DNA from: Rhodovulum imhoffii
GTDB lineage: Bacteria; Pseudomonadota; Alphaproteobacteria; Rhodobacterales; Rhodobacteraceae
Direction of reading: 5' to 3'
DNA length: 64,000 nucleotides
Assembly (NCBI RefSeq): GCF_003046545.1
Contig: NZ_QAAA01000003.1
Coordinates: forward strand, 124,001-188,000
Position numbers and translations under genes: made by a program. Positions 54,943 through 63,266 of this stretch are shown here, piece after piece. The first letter of the stretch is position 1, and every line of letters starts with the position of its first letter. Under the pieces are notes generated by a model that did no database searches, was not told the DNA's origin, and worked only from the letters and a program-made list of their open reading frames with translations.

Positions 54943-55539
54943 ATGAACAAACTGAGTCTCGCCCTTGCCGCCCTGTTGTTTGCCCTGCCTGCGCAGGCGG
55001 AACGCATTCCGTTATCTGCCTTGTCGGCCTATCTGAACAGTTTCTCCACGGCGACGGGGAAATTCACCCAGGTCAACGCCGACGGGACCATTTCCACCGG
55101 GCAGGTTTATATTAACCGTCCCGGTCGGGTACGGTTCGAATATGACCCGCCGACCCCGGCTCTGGTCATGGCCGGAGGGGGGCAGGTGGCCGTTTTCGAT
55201 CCGAAGTCCAACCAACCGCCAGAGCAATACCCCCTGTCGCGCACGCCGCTGAACCTGATCCTGGAGCGGAATGTGGACCTGTCGCGCGCGCGGATGGTGG
55301 TGGGGCACTCCAGCGACGGCAAGACCACCCGCGTTGTCGCGCAAGATCCCGAGCACCCGGACTACGGGTCGATCACCCTGGTCTTTACCGCCGCCCCCGT
55401 GGAGTTGCGCCAGTGGGTGATCGATGATGGTTCAGGCGCAACCACTGTGATTCTGGGGGATCTGAAGACAGGCATGCGTCTTCCTGCGAGCCTGTTCAGC
55501 ATCGTGCAGGAAACCCGAAAGCGGACCGGGAGCGATTAA
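54943..55539 (+). CDS. lolA: Outer-membrane lipoprotein carrier
   Basis: LolA ferries lipoproteins across the periplasm from LolCDE to the outer membrane. The 198-residue protein begins with a signal peptide cleaved about 'AQAE', then 'LNSFSTATGKFTQ' and 'GRVRFEYDPPTPALVMAGGG', both conserved. It follows ftsK by 57 bases, the usual order in alphaproteobacteria, and shares its last four bases (TTAA) with the convergent lytic transglycosylase gene. Confidence 0.94.
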   Translation: MNKLSLALAALLFALPAQAERIPLSALSAYLNSFSTATGKFTQVNADGTISTGQVYINRPGRVRFEYDPPTPALVMAGGGQVAVFDPKSNQPPEQYPLSRTPLNLILERNVDLSRARMVVGHSSDGKTTRVVAQDPEHPDYGSITLVFTAAPVELRQWVIDDGSGATTVILGDLKTGMRLPASLFSIVQETRKRTGSD

Positions 55540-56114
55540 CGCCGGCAGGACCGAAGCTGCGCCCCGTAGGTATTGGCCCGCGATTGAACCCGGTTTGCCA
55601 CGCGCATCAGCCATGGCTTGGACCTGTAGGTGCCGTTCAGGTAACCGCTTTGTCCTTCATGATAGGCCAGGTACTGGCGCCGGGCATCATAGAGCGGTAC
55701 GCCGGTGCGCTTTTTCGTCTGGGTCATGTACCAGCCCATGAAGTCGGTCGCATCGCGAATGTCGTGACGTTTGGCGCCGCGATTGCGCGTTGCGCGAAGG
55801 TATTCATCCCACGTGCCATCCAGGGCCTGCGCATACCCATAGGCCGAGCTTTGCCGTCCCATCGGAATCACCCCGAGGACGTAACGCAGCGGGGTGCGCG
55901 CGTCGCCGTCGAACTTGCTTTCCTGATGAATGATCGCCATTTGCACATTGACCGGAACGCCCCAGCGGCGCTCGGTCCGTTTCATGGCCCGCAGGTAGTT
56001 GGGGCGCTGTTTGACGATGCTGCACGCATTGTCAAGATCGCGGGGTGGGGTGCGGTCCCCTCCTCCGCAGCCGGCCAGGGCCAGCATCAACGCCACGAGA
56101 AGAAGTCTGCTCAT
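55536..56114 (-). CDS. Lipoprotein lytic transglycosylase
   Basis: A 192-residue predicted lipoprotein with a lipobox L-A-G-C (Cys-16) and an SLT-type lysozyme-like domain. The catalytic Glu is Glu-65 in 'HQESKFDG'; 'SAYGYAQALDGTWDEY' and 'YLAYHEGQSGY' follow. Such enzymes cleave peptidoglycan to give anhydro ends for remodelling. Being next to lolA is in line with envelope maintenance. Divergent from hspQ across a 179-base region without a clear promoter. Confidence 0.9.
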   Translation of the reverse strand: MSRLLLVALMLALAGCGGGDRTPPRDLDNACSIVKQRPNYLRAMKRTERRWGVPVNVQMAIIHQESKFDGDARTPLRYVLGVIPMGRQSSAYGYAQALDGTWDEYLRATRNRGAKRHDIRDATDFMGWYMTQTKKRTGVPLYDARRQYLAYHEGQSGYLNGTYRSKPWLMRVANRVQSRANTYGAQLRSCRR

Positions 56115-56293
56115 ATGCCCCTCGCGCTTGTTTGGCGAAGAATACGAAAAAACATGCCATGAAGGAATGGCAAAGGCACAAAACGGTGGGGTTTTCGTAC
56201 AGGATGCCGAAAGAGTGAGCTGCGCGCCGGGTGTAGGAATGGGCTTTGCGCCGCCCGCCGAATTGGTGTAGGCGGTTCAGGGAACCAAAAGCG

Positions 56294-56620
56294 ATGCAGA
56301 TGGCCTACGCGAAATATCACCTCGGACAAGTGCTGCGGCACCGCAAACACCCCTTCAGGGGGGTAGTATTCGACGTGGATCCGACATTTTCCAACACAGA
56401 GGAATGGTACCAGTCCATCCCCGAGGAAAACCGCCCGGACCGCAACCAGCCTTTCTATCATTTGCTGGCGGAAAATGAGCAGAGCTATTACGTGGCCTAT
56501 GTGTCGGAACAGAATCTCGAACCCGACGACACCGGGGAACCCGTCGATCACCCCGATGTCTGCGAGATGTTCGGAGAGTTCGAGGACGGCCACTACCCGT
56601 TGCAGTTCCAAATGAATTAA
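56294..56620 (+). CDS. hspQ: Heat-shock protein HspQ
   Basis: A 108-residue member of the HspQ (YccV) family of hemimethylated-DNA-binding/Lon-specificity proteins. Matches include 'AKYHLGQVLRHRKHPFRGVVFDVDPTF' order (GQVxRHRKxPFRGVV) and 'LLAENEQSYYVAYVSEQNL'. In enterobacteria HspQ boosts Lon proteolysis; the role here is by analogy. The start at 56294 has an in-frame alternative at 56300. It shares the four bases TTAA with the end of ggt. Confidence 0.9.
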   Translation: MQMAYAKYHLGQVLRHRKHPFRGVVFDVDPTFSNTEEWYQSIPEENRPDRNQPFYHLLAENEQSYYVAYVSEQNLEPDDTGEPVDHPDVCEMFGEFEDGHYPLQFQMN

Positions 56621-58194
56621 TAGCCCAGAGCGCAGCCATCCTTGCGCGGGTCGGATGCCCCCTGCAACACGCCTGACGGGTCGATCAGGATTGCCTGCGC
56701 GCCCCCCAGCGGTACCTGAGGGACCGTGACGTTGTGGCCCATCCGGCTGAGAGCGTCGCGTACCGTGACGTCGTAGCCACGCTCCACCTGCAAACCGTCG
56801 GCATCGGCAAAGCTGCGTGGCGCGTCGATGGCGGCCTGCGGGTCCAGCCCGTAATCGGCCATGTTGGTCAGAACCCGTACGTGGCCGTTGGGCTGGTAGG
56901 CACCGCCCATTACCCCGAAGGGCATCAGGAGCTTGCCGTTCCTTTTCAGCATCGCCGGGATGATCGTGTGCATCGGGCGTTTGCCCCCGGCGGCCTCGTT
57001 CGGGTGGCCTTCGTGCAGGGAAAAGCCCGCCCCCCGGTTCTGAAAATTGATCCCGAACTTTTCCGATGCCCGTCCAGACCCGAAACTGTGGAAGATCGAG
57101 TAGATCAGCGACACCGCCATGCGGTCCCTGTCCACGACTGTCAGGTAGACGGTCTCACGGTGGACCGATTCGGATGCCGCTGCCGGATTGGGCAGGACGC
57201 GGGAGGGGTCGATCAGGTCGCCCAATGCCCGCGCCGTGGCGGGGGCGAGCATGTGATCCAGCGCGGTCATGTGTGCCGGGTCGGAAAGAAAGCGGTCGCG
57301 TGCGTCATAGGCGAGCTTGGCAGCCTCGGCCTCAAGGTGGGCGCGCTCCGGCCCGAACGGGTCCAGGGTGGGCAGGTCGAAACCGGACAGGATATGCGCC
57401 ATCAGAATGGCCGTCGCGCCCTGCCCGTTGGGCGGGTGCTCGACCAACTCCAGCCCCTTGTACATGCCGCTGATCGGTTGGGAACAGTCGCAGGCGGTGG
57501 CGGCGAAATCCTCCAGCCTGTGCGGTCCGCCCAAGGCTTGCAGGGTGGCGACCATGTCCTCCGCCACCTCTCCCTCGTAAAAACCGGCGCGACCTTCCAG
57601 TGCGATGCGGCGCAACACCTCGGCCTGCCGGGGGGCGCGAAAAACCTGGCCAGGGGTGGGAGGCTTGCCGTTCAGAAGGTAAAAACCGCGCGCGTCGCCT
57701 TGCAGGGTGTCGGCGGCCAGGGCCCAGTCGAATGCCGTGCGGGGGGCCACGGGTACGCCCGCCTCGGCATAGTGGATCGCGGGGGCGAGGCTGGCCTTCA
57801 GCCCCAGTCGCCCCCAATCGCCGGAGAGGCGGCAGAACGCATCTACCGCACCGGGCACGGTTATCGCATCGGCGGTGGTTTCGGGCATCCGGGTCAATCC
57901 CTGTGCGCGCAGCTTCGCCGCCGACAGGCCCGCCGGTGCCCGGCCCGAACCGTTCAGCGCCACGATGTCTTCCGTTCCTGCGGGTTTTAGCAACACGAAG
58001 CAGTCGCCGCCCAGCCCGGTCATCTGCGGTTCGCAAATTCCCAGAAGCACCGCCGCCGCGATGGCGGCATCCACGGCGTTTCCGCCGGCTTCGAGCATTT
58101 GAACGGCGACCTTCGCGGCCAGCGGGTGTGACGTTGCGCACATACCGTTTGTGGCGAAAACGGGCGATCGGCCCGGCAGGTGAAAATCGCGCAT
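56617..58194 (-). CDS. Gamma-glutamyltransferase family protein
   Basis: A 525-residue Ntn-hydrolase of the GGT family. The processing Thr begins 'TVYLTVVDRD'; E. coli GGT has TTHYSVVD, so this belongs to the YwrD-like branch that may have altered substrate range. 'GSGRAPAGLSAAKL' and 'GGAYQPNGHVRVLTN' are typical. No signal peptide is visible, unlike periplasmic GGT, so a cytoplasmic role is likely. It follows an RsbW-like gene by 51 bases on the same strand and shares its stop with hspQ. Confidence 0.87.
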   Translation of the reverse strand: MRDFHLPGRSPVFATNGMCATSHPLAAKVAVQMLEAGGNAVDAAIAAAVLLGICEPQMTGLGGDCFVLLKPAGTEDIVALNGSGRAPAGLSAAKLRAQGLTRMPETTADAITVPGAVDAFCRLSGDWGRLGLKASLAPAIHYAEAGVPVAPRTAFDWALAADTLQGDARGFYLLNGKPPTPGQVFRAPRQAEVLRRIALEGRAGFYEGEVAEDMVATLQALGGPHRLEDFAATACDCSQPISGMYKGLELVEHPPNGQGATAILMAHILSGFDLPTLDPFGPERAHLEAEAAKLAYDARDRFLSDPAHMTALDHMLAPATARALGDLIDPSRVLPNPAAASESVHRETVYLTVVDRDRMAVSLIYSIFHSFGSGRASEKFGINFQNRGAGFSLHEGHPNEAAGGKRPMHTIIPAMLKRNGKLLMPFGVMGGAYQPNGHVRVLTNMADYGLDPQAAIDAPRSFADADGLQVERGYDVTVRDALSRMGHNVTVPQVPLGGAQAILIDPSGVLQGASDPRKDGCALGY

Positions 58195-58245
58195 CTGGAA
58201 CCTCCCGCCGCCAGACTAGGGGCGAGATCGCGGGCTGCCAAGACG

Positions 58246-58710
58246 TCAGGACAGTGAGATAGTGATGGAAAGACAGTTTTCCCCGTTGCGGCGCTGGTAA
58301 TGGCAGTTTTCCGAAAGCAGACGGATCAAGGGCCACCCGAATCCGCCCTCGGGCAGGGTTTCGGGGTGGGGGGGGCGGCCGTAGGGCTGCTCACCCACCC
58401 AGTCCAGAGGCGCACCCCTGTCACGAAGTTGCAAAAGTGTCCCCTCCGGCCCGTGCGCGACCAGCAGCCGGATCTCCCCCCCTGTCCGGTCGGAATAGGC
58501 ATGCTCGACCACATTGTTCATGGCTTCTGCCAGTACGATCTCTACCGTTCCGTAGTGGGCTTCGTTCACCCCGGTGCGCCGCAACTCGGCAACGATACGG
58601 ACCAGCGCCCGGCGTACCCCTTGCCGGGTTGCGGCCACCCGCATGGAAAATCCACCGCCCCGCCCGAAAGCCGGGCGCGGTTTCGCACTGCAAAGGAACG
58701 GGTCGATCAT
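58246..58710 (-). CDS. RsbW-like anti-sigma/serine kinase
   Basis: A 154-residue GHKL ATPase of the RsbW/SpoIIAB type. Boxes are visible: N box 'EAMNNVVEHAY' (about 68-78), G1 'LRDRGAPLDW', G2 'GGFGWPLIR'. It would phosphorylate and bind the partner STAS protein encoded just before it and release or hold a target. The ATG overlaps the STAS stop by four bases. No sigma factor or PP2C phosphatase is nearby, so the target may be elsewhere. Confidence 0.85.
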   Translation of the reverse strand: MIDPFLCSAKPRPAFGRGGGFSMRVAATRQGVRRALVRIVAELRRTGVNEAHYGTVEIVLAEAMNNVVEHAYSDRTGGEIRLLVAHGPEGTLLQLRDRGAPLDWVGEQPYGRPPHPETLPEGGFGWPLIRLLSENCHYQRRNGENCLSITISLS

Positions 58711-59051
58711 GCTGCGCCGTCGTGGCTGCAAATGGCGTCGGCGATGTGCCGATGGATGGTGAAGATGCTGTCCATCCGGGTCAGCTGCAGAACCTTGCCG
58801 ACATTCGGGGTGATGCCCGCCAGTTCCAGCCGCCGTGCCGGACCCAGAAGCTTGTGCACACCCACCACCGCGCCCAGCCCGCTGCTGTCCAGAAAGGTCA
58901 CGTTGCCAAGGTCCAGGATGACGCGGGGCGGGCCATCGGCGGTTGCTTCGCGCATCTGTTCCTTGAAACGAATGGAAACGACGGCGTCGAGCCGCCTTTC
59001 CGCGACCCGGATGATGAGCGTGTTCCCGATCTGGCGGGTTGTCAGTTGCAT
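58707..59051 (-). CDS. STAS-domain anti-anti-sigma factor
   Basis: A 114-residue protein of the RsbV/SpoIIAA type: 'VILDLGNVTFLDSSGLGAVVG' contains the regulatory Ser (56 or 57). Together with the overlapping RsbW-like gene it forms a partner-switching pair. The start at 59051 follows a GAAGGCAGGG sequence and gives the usual length; an upstream in-frame start would add a Pro-rich leader unlike the family. It is divergent from the thiolase gene with 86 bases between. Confidence 0.85.
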   Translation of the reverse strand: MQLTTRQIGNTLIIRVAERRLDAVVSIRFKEQMREATADGPPRVILDLGNVTFLDSSGLGAVVGVHKLLGPARRLELAGITPNVGKVLQLTRMDSIFTIHRHIADAICSHDGAA

Positions 59052-59137
59052 GCCCTGCCTTCCTTCTGGTGGCATGAAGGCTAGACGCCAATCCTTTCCA
59101 TTCGGTAAGGCTGGCAGCATCAGATTGGGAGGAAAGC

Positions 59138-60310
59138 ATGAAAGACGTTGTGATCTGCGGCGCGGCCCGCACGCCCATGGGGGGGTTCCAGGGGGTCTTT
59201 GCCGGGGTCGGTGCGCCTACGCTGGGGGGTGCGGCCATCCGTGCGGCACTGGAAGACGCGCGGGTTGCCACCGTGGATGAGGTGCTGATGGGGTGTGTGC
59301 TGCCCGCCGGTCAGGGGCAGGCGCCGGCGCGGCAGGCGGGGTTCAGCGCCGGGCTGGGGGAAGAGGTCCCCGCCACGACACTGAACAAGATGTGCGGTTC
59401 AGGGATGAAGGCGGCGATGATGGCCTTCGATCAACTGGCGATGGGTGGCGCAGAGGTGATCTGCGCGGGGGGGATGGAAAGCATGACCAACGCGCCCTAC
59501 CTGCTGCCCGGCCATCGCGGCGGTGCGCGAATCGGGCATGGCCGGGTGGTCGACCACATGTTTCTCGACGGGCTGGAGGATGCGTATGACAAGGGCCGTC
59601 TGATGGGGACCTTCGCCGAGGATTGTGCGGAGCATTACCAGTTTACCCGCGAGGCGCAGGATGCGTACGCGCTCGGGTCGTTGTCCAACGCGCTGACGGC
59701 ACAGCAAACCGGGGCGTTCGAGAGGGAAATCACCCCGGTCACCGTGCGGACCCGCAAGGGCGAAACGGTGGTGGCCGAGGATGAACAACCCGCCCGGGCC
59801 CGGCCTGACAAGATCCCGCAGCTCAAGCCGGCCTTCCGCAAGGATGGCACCGTAACGGCTGCGAATGCATCGTCGATTTCGGACGGAGCCGCGGCGTTGA
59901 TCCTGTCTTCGGGCGATGTGGCCGCATCCCGCGGTTTGCCGGTGCGTGCGCACATCCTTGGCCATGCCAGCCATGCACAGGCGCCAGGCTGGTTTACCAC
60001 CGCCCCCGTGCCCGCCGCGCAAAAGCTGTTGCAGCGCCTCGGCTGGTCGAATGACGATGTGGACCTGTGGGAGGTCAACGAAGCCTTTGCCGTGGTGCCG
60101 ATGGCCTTCATGCATGATATGGGCCTGCCGCGCGACAAGGTGAACGTGAACGGCGGGGCCTGTGCGCTGGGTCACCCGATCGGGGCTTCGGGCGCGCGTA
60201 TCCTTGTGACGCTGCTCAACGCGTTGGAAAAACGCGGCCTGAAGCGCGGCGTTGCCGCCATCTGCATCGGTGGTGGTGAAGGCACCGCCATTGCCATCGA
60301 GCGCCCCTGA
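59138..60310 (+). CDS. Acetyl-CoA acetyltransferase (thiolase)
   Basis: A 390-residue thiolase II. The acyl-accepting Cys-86 lies in 'LNKMCGSGMKA', the catalytic His in 'ALGHPIGASGARI' and the C-terminal Cys in 'CIGGGEGTA'. Thiolases either condense two acetyl-CoA (PHB or mevalonate branch) or degrade 3-ketoacyl-CoA; phaB or beta-oxidation genes are not next to it. A GGAGG site precedes the start. It leads a run with msrC and rluA. Confidence 0.94.
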   Translation: MKDVVICGAARTPMGGFQGVFAGVGAPTLGGAAIRAALEDARVATVDEVLMGCVLPAGQGQAPARQAGFSAGLGEEVPATTLNKMCGSGMKAAMMAFDQLAMGGAEVICAGGMESMTNAPYLLPGHRGGARIGHGRVVDHMFLDGLEDAYDKGRLMGTFAEDCAEHYQFTREAQDAYALGSLSNALTAQQTGAFEREITPVTVRTRKGETVVAEDEQPARARPDKIPQLKPAFRKDGTVTAANASSISDGAAALILSSGDVAASRGLPVRAHILGHASHAQAPGWFTTAPVPAAQKLLQRLGWSNDDVDLWEVNEAFAVVPMAFMHDMGLPRDKVNVNGGACALGHPIGASGARILVTLLNALEKRGLKRGVAAICIGGGEGTAIAIERP

Positions 60311-60344
60311 CAAGGGGCGCACGTCCATCGGCGGAGAGACACCC

Positions 60345-60797
60345 ATGCGTATCGTTTACAGTGAGATTGCAAAAACACTGGCCGCTCTGACCGAAGGTGA
60401 AAGCGATGTCGTTTCTCTTATGGCGACGATGGCCTGCGAACTGCACCATGCCGACGATCGTTTTGACTGGACCGGGTTCTACCGCGATGTCGGGGGCGGG
60501 ATGCTGAAGGTCGGCCCGTACCAGGGCCGGCACGGGTGTCTCACCATTCCTTTCGGCCGCGGGGTTTGCGGCGCGGCGGCGCGGACAGGGCAGGTACAGC
60601 TTGTCCCGGATGTGCATGCCTTTCCCGGCCACATCGCCTGTTCCGGCAGCACGCGGTCGGAGATCGTCCTGCCGCTCCTGACTGCCCATGGCACGCTGCT
60701 GGGGGTGCTGGATATCGACAGCGACCAGCCTGCCGCCTTCGACGAAAGCGATGCCGAAGGGCTGGCGCGGCTCTTGCGGCAGGTTTTCGGGGGGTAA
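60345..60797 (+). CDS. msrC: Free methionine-R-sulfoxide reductase
   Basis: A 150-residue GAF-fold enzyme that reduces free Met-(R)-sulfoxide. Cys-65, Cys-75 and Cys-99 keep the exact spacing of the E. coli redox Cys (84, 94, 118), in 'GRHGC', 'GRGVCG' and 'PGHIACSG'. This identifies it firmly as MsrC, not just a generic GAF protein. The ATG at 60345 follows GGAGAGACACCC; an earlier in-frame start lies within the thiolase gene. It probably protects free methionine during oxidative stress. Confidence 0.93.
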   Translation: MRIVYSEIAKTLAALTEGESDVVSLMATMACELHHADDRFDWTGFYRDVGGGMLKVGPYQGRHGCLTIPFGRGVCGAAARTGQVQLVPDVHAFPGHIACSGSTRSEIVLPLLTAHGTLLGVLDIDSDQPAAFDESDAEGLARLLRQVFGG

Positions 60798-60836
60798 ACT
60801 TGCGGCGGCGGGGGCTTTGCGTTACCCGCTGTCGCC

Positions 60837-61484
60837 ATGAGTGACACCTACGATCCGCCGGATACGCCCTTGCAGATCCTGTACCAGGATCACGAGATAC
60901 TGATCGTGGACAAGCCTTCGGGGCTTTTGTCGGTGCCGGGGCGCGGGGCGCATCTGGCCGATTGTCTGCTGTCGCGGGTGCGGGCGGCCTTCCCCGAGGC
61001 CCTTCTGGTGCACAGGCTGGACCGGGACACCTCGGGCGTGATCGTCTTTGCGCTGACGCCCCCGGCCCAGCGCCATCTTGGCCTGCAGTTCGAAAAGCGG
61101 CAGGTGAAGAAAATTTATGTGGCCCATGTGCAAGGGCGGCTGGAGCCGAAAACCGGCACCGTGGATCTGCCCCTGATCGTGGACTGGCCGAACCGCCCCC
61201 GCCAGAAGGTGGATCACGAAACCGGCAAGCCCGCGGTGACCGACTGGCGCGTCGTGCATTACGATGAAAGCGTAACGCGCGTGCGGCTTTCCCCCCGGAC
61301 CGGGCGCAGCCACCAACTGCGTGTCCACATGAAGGAACTGGGCCACCCGATCCTGGGGGATCCGTTTTATGGCGGAGATACGGTGCAACTGGCCCCGCGG
61401 CTGATGTTGCACGCGCAATCGCTGCGCCTGCGCCACCCGGATGGCGGAAAGGGCATGACCTTCTCCGCCACATGCCCGTTCTAG
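60837..61484 (+). CDS. rluA: RluA-family pseudouridine synthase
   Basis: A 215-residue pseudouridine synthase. The catalytic Asp-62 is in 'HRLDRDTSG', and 'GRSHQLRVHMKELGHPILGD' is conserved. Its length is close to E. coli RluA (219 residues), which modifies 23S U746 and tRNA U32, hence the symbol; it lacks an N-terminal S4 domain. It ends sharing CTAG with the convergent aldehyde dehydrogenase gene. A 39-base gap follows msrC. Confidence 0.88.
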   Translation: MSDTYDPPDTPLQILYQDHEILIVDKPSGLLSVPGRGAHLADCLLSRVRAAFPEALLVHRLDRDTSGVIVFALTPPAQRHLGLQFEKRQVKKIYVAHVQGRLEPKTGTVDLPLIVDWPNRPRQKVDHETGKPAVTDWRVVHYDESVTRVRLSPRTGRSHQLRVHMKELGHPILGDPFYGGDTVQLAPRLMLHAQSLRLRHPDGGKGMTFSATCPF

Positions 61485-62923
61485 GCGCCGGGTGCCCAGC
61501 CGCTGACGGCCTTCACCTCGCAGAAATCCTCCAGTCCCCAGACGCCGCCTTCACGCCCGTTGCCGGATTTGCCAACGCCGCCGAACGGGCTGCCCGGCGC
61601 GCGGGCCTTGCCGTTCATTTCCACCATACCGGCACGCAGTGCGCGCGCCAGCCGGTTTCGGCGGGCGCCGTCGCCGCTTTGTACGTAGTTGGTCAGGCCG
61701 TATTCGGTATCGTTGGCGATGCGCAGGGCGTCGTCTTCGGTTTCGAACGGGATGATCGACAGGACCGGGCCGAAGATCTCCTCCCGTGCGATGGTCATGT
61801 CGTTGGTGACATCGGCAAAAACCGTCGGGCGTACGAAATAGCCGCGATTGAAACCCTCCGGGCGGCCGGGGCCACCGGCGACCAGGCGCGCGCCTTCGTC
61901 GATGCCCTTCTGAATCAGATGCTGAACCTTCTCGAATTGCAGCGCGCTGACCAATGGCCCGATGTGGCGGCCCTGTTCGTGGGCAGATCCGACCTTCTGT
62001 GTTTCGGCCACTTCGCGGGCCGTCTCGACAGCCTGGTCGTAGACCTCCCGCTGCACCAGCATCCGTGTCGGTGCGTTGCAGGACTGGCCGGTGTTCTGGA
62101 AACAATGCAATGCACCGCGCCGGACGGCCTTTTCGTCAGCATCGGCAAAGATGATGTTCGCCCCTTTGCCGCCCAGTTCCAGATGCACACGTTTGAGCGT
62201 CTGCGCGGCGTTCTTCGAAATCGCGATGCCCGCGCGGGTGGAGCCGGTGAACGACACCATATCGATATCCGGGTGGCCCGAAAGCTGTGTGCCTACGCCG
62301 GGCCCGTCGCCGTTAACGAGGTTGAACACCCCCCTGGGCACCCCGGCTTCGTCCAGGATTTCGGCGAAGACCATCGCCGAAAGCGGCGCGATCTCGGAGG
62401 GTTTCAGGACCATCGCGCAGCCCGTGGCCAGGGCCGGGATCACCTTCAGCGTGATCTGGTTCAGTGGCCAGTTCCACGGTGTGATCATTGCAACCACGCC
62501 GGCCGGGTCCATCAGGATGCGGTCTTCGGGGGCATGGGGGCCGAGGGGGCGTTCGAATTCGAAGTCTTTCAGCGCGGTCAGAAAGTTCTGGGTGTGAAAG
62601 GCCCCGGCCCCCACTTGGCTGGTGCGGGCGAAGTCGATCGGGGCCCCCATTTCAAGGCTGATCGCCTGGGCGAGGTCCTCGGCGCGGCGCGCATAAGTTT
62701 CGAGAATTTTTTCGATCAGCGCGATTCGCTCGCCCCTGGTGCTGCGGGCCCAGCCCGGCTGTGCGGCACGGGCCGCGGCCACGGCGGCTTCGGTGTCCGC
62801 CTGCCCGCCAAGGGAGATGATCGCGCAAGGTTCCTCGTTCGAGGGATCGATCACCTCCAGGCGGGTGCCCTCACGCGGGGTCACCCAAGCGCCATCGATG
62901 TAGAATTGCGTGCGTTCGATCAT
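61481..62923 (-). CDS. Aldehyde dehydrogenase
   Basis: A 480-residue NAD(P)-dependent aldehyde dehydrogenase. The active-site Cys is Cys-282 in 'NTGQSCNAPTR', the general base Glu-249 in 'LELGGKGAN', and Asn-151 in 'TPWNWP' is conserved. Substrate is not clear from the sequence. The GGAGG site sits six bases upstream of the ATG at 62923, chosen over a far upstream start that would run through the peroxiredoxin remnant. It converges with rluA. Confidence 0.94.
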   Translation of the reverse strand: MIERTQFYIDGAWVTPREGTRLEVIDPSNEEPCAIISLGGQADTEAAVAAARAAQPGWARSTRGERIALIEKILETYARRAEDLAQAISLEMGAPIDFARTSQVGAGAFHTQNFLTALKDFEFERPLGPHAPEDRILMDPAGVVAMITPWNWPLNQITLKVIPALATGCAMVLKPSEIAPLSAMVFAEILDEAGVPRGVFNLVNGDGPGVGTQLSGHPDIDMVSFTGSTRAGIAISKNAAQTLKRVHLELGGKGANIIFADADEKAVRRGALHCFQNTGQSCNAPTRMLVQREVYDQAVETAREVAETQKVGSAHEQGRHIGPLVSALQFEKVQHLIQKGIDEGARLVAGGPGRPEGFNRGYFVRPTVFADVTNDMTIAREEIFGPVLSIIPFETEDDALRIANDTEYGLTNYVQSGDGARRNRLARALRAGMVEMNGKARAPGSPFGGVGKSGNGREGGVWGLEDFCEVKAVSGWAPGA

Positions 62924-63041
62924 TCGGTCCTCCAAAGAAATTCGCGCCGCCGGGATTTTTCGCCGGGGCTCCCCCCTGCCAGACCGGACCCCATCCGGAA
63001 CATGCAGGTTCAGGCCCGTGACGGAAAAAGGACATAGCCCC

Positions 63042-63238
63042 ATGGTCGCGCGCATCAACGATGTCGCCCCAACTTCACCGCCGAAACGACGGAAGGCAAG
63101 ATCGACTTTCACGACGGGATCGGCAACAACCGCGCGGCGCTGTTTTCCCACCCCAAGGATTTCGCGCCCCTCCGCCGGACCGGGTTCGCCGCGGCTGCGA
63201 AGCCAGCCGATGGTCCCGGCGGGAAGAGTGATGTATAG
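63042..63238 (+). pseudogene. Remnant of a 1-Cys peroxiredoxin gene
   Basis: The ATG frame reads MVARINDVAP. A one-base loss near 63069-63070 then shifts the frame, and from 63071 the next frame gives NFTAETTEGKIDF and 'LFSHPKDFAP', the typical N-terminus of 1-Cys (Prdx6-type) peroxiredoxins. The codon where the peroxidatic Cys would stand is CGC (Arg) in 'FAPLRRTGF', probably TGC with one change. The similarity then fades into 'AAAAKPAD' and stops, so the gene is also truncated. It is a broken, non-functional remnant between two divergent genes. Confidence 0.8.
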
Positions 63239-63266
63239 CGGGGAAATCGGCTTGAGGTTGCTTTGC

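Noticed and set aside
56115-56293. Sigma-32 promoter for hspQ
   Set aside because: A CTTG sequence at 56127 has no acceptable -10 partner at the expected spacing, so a heat-shock promoter cannot be supported.
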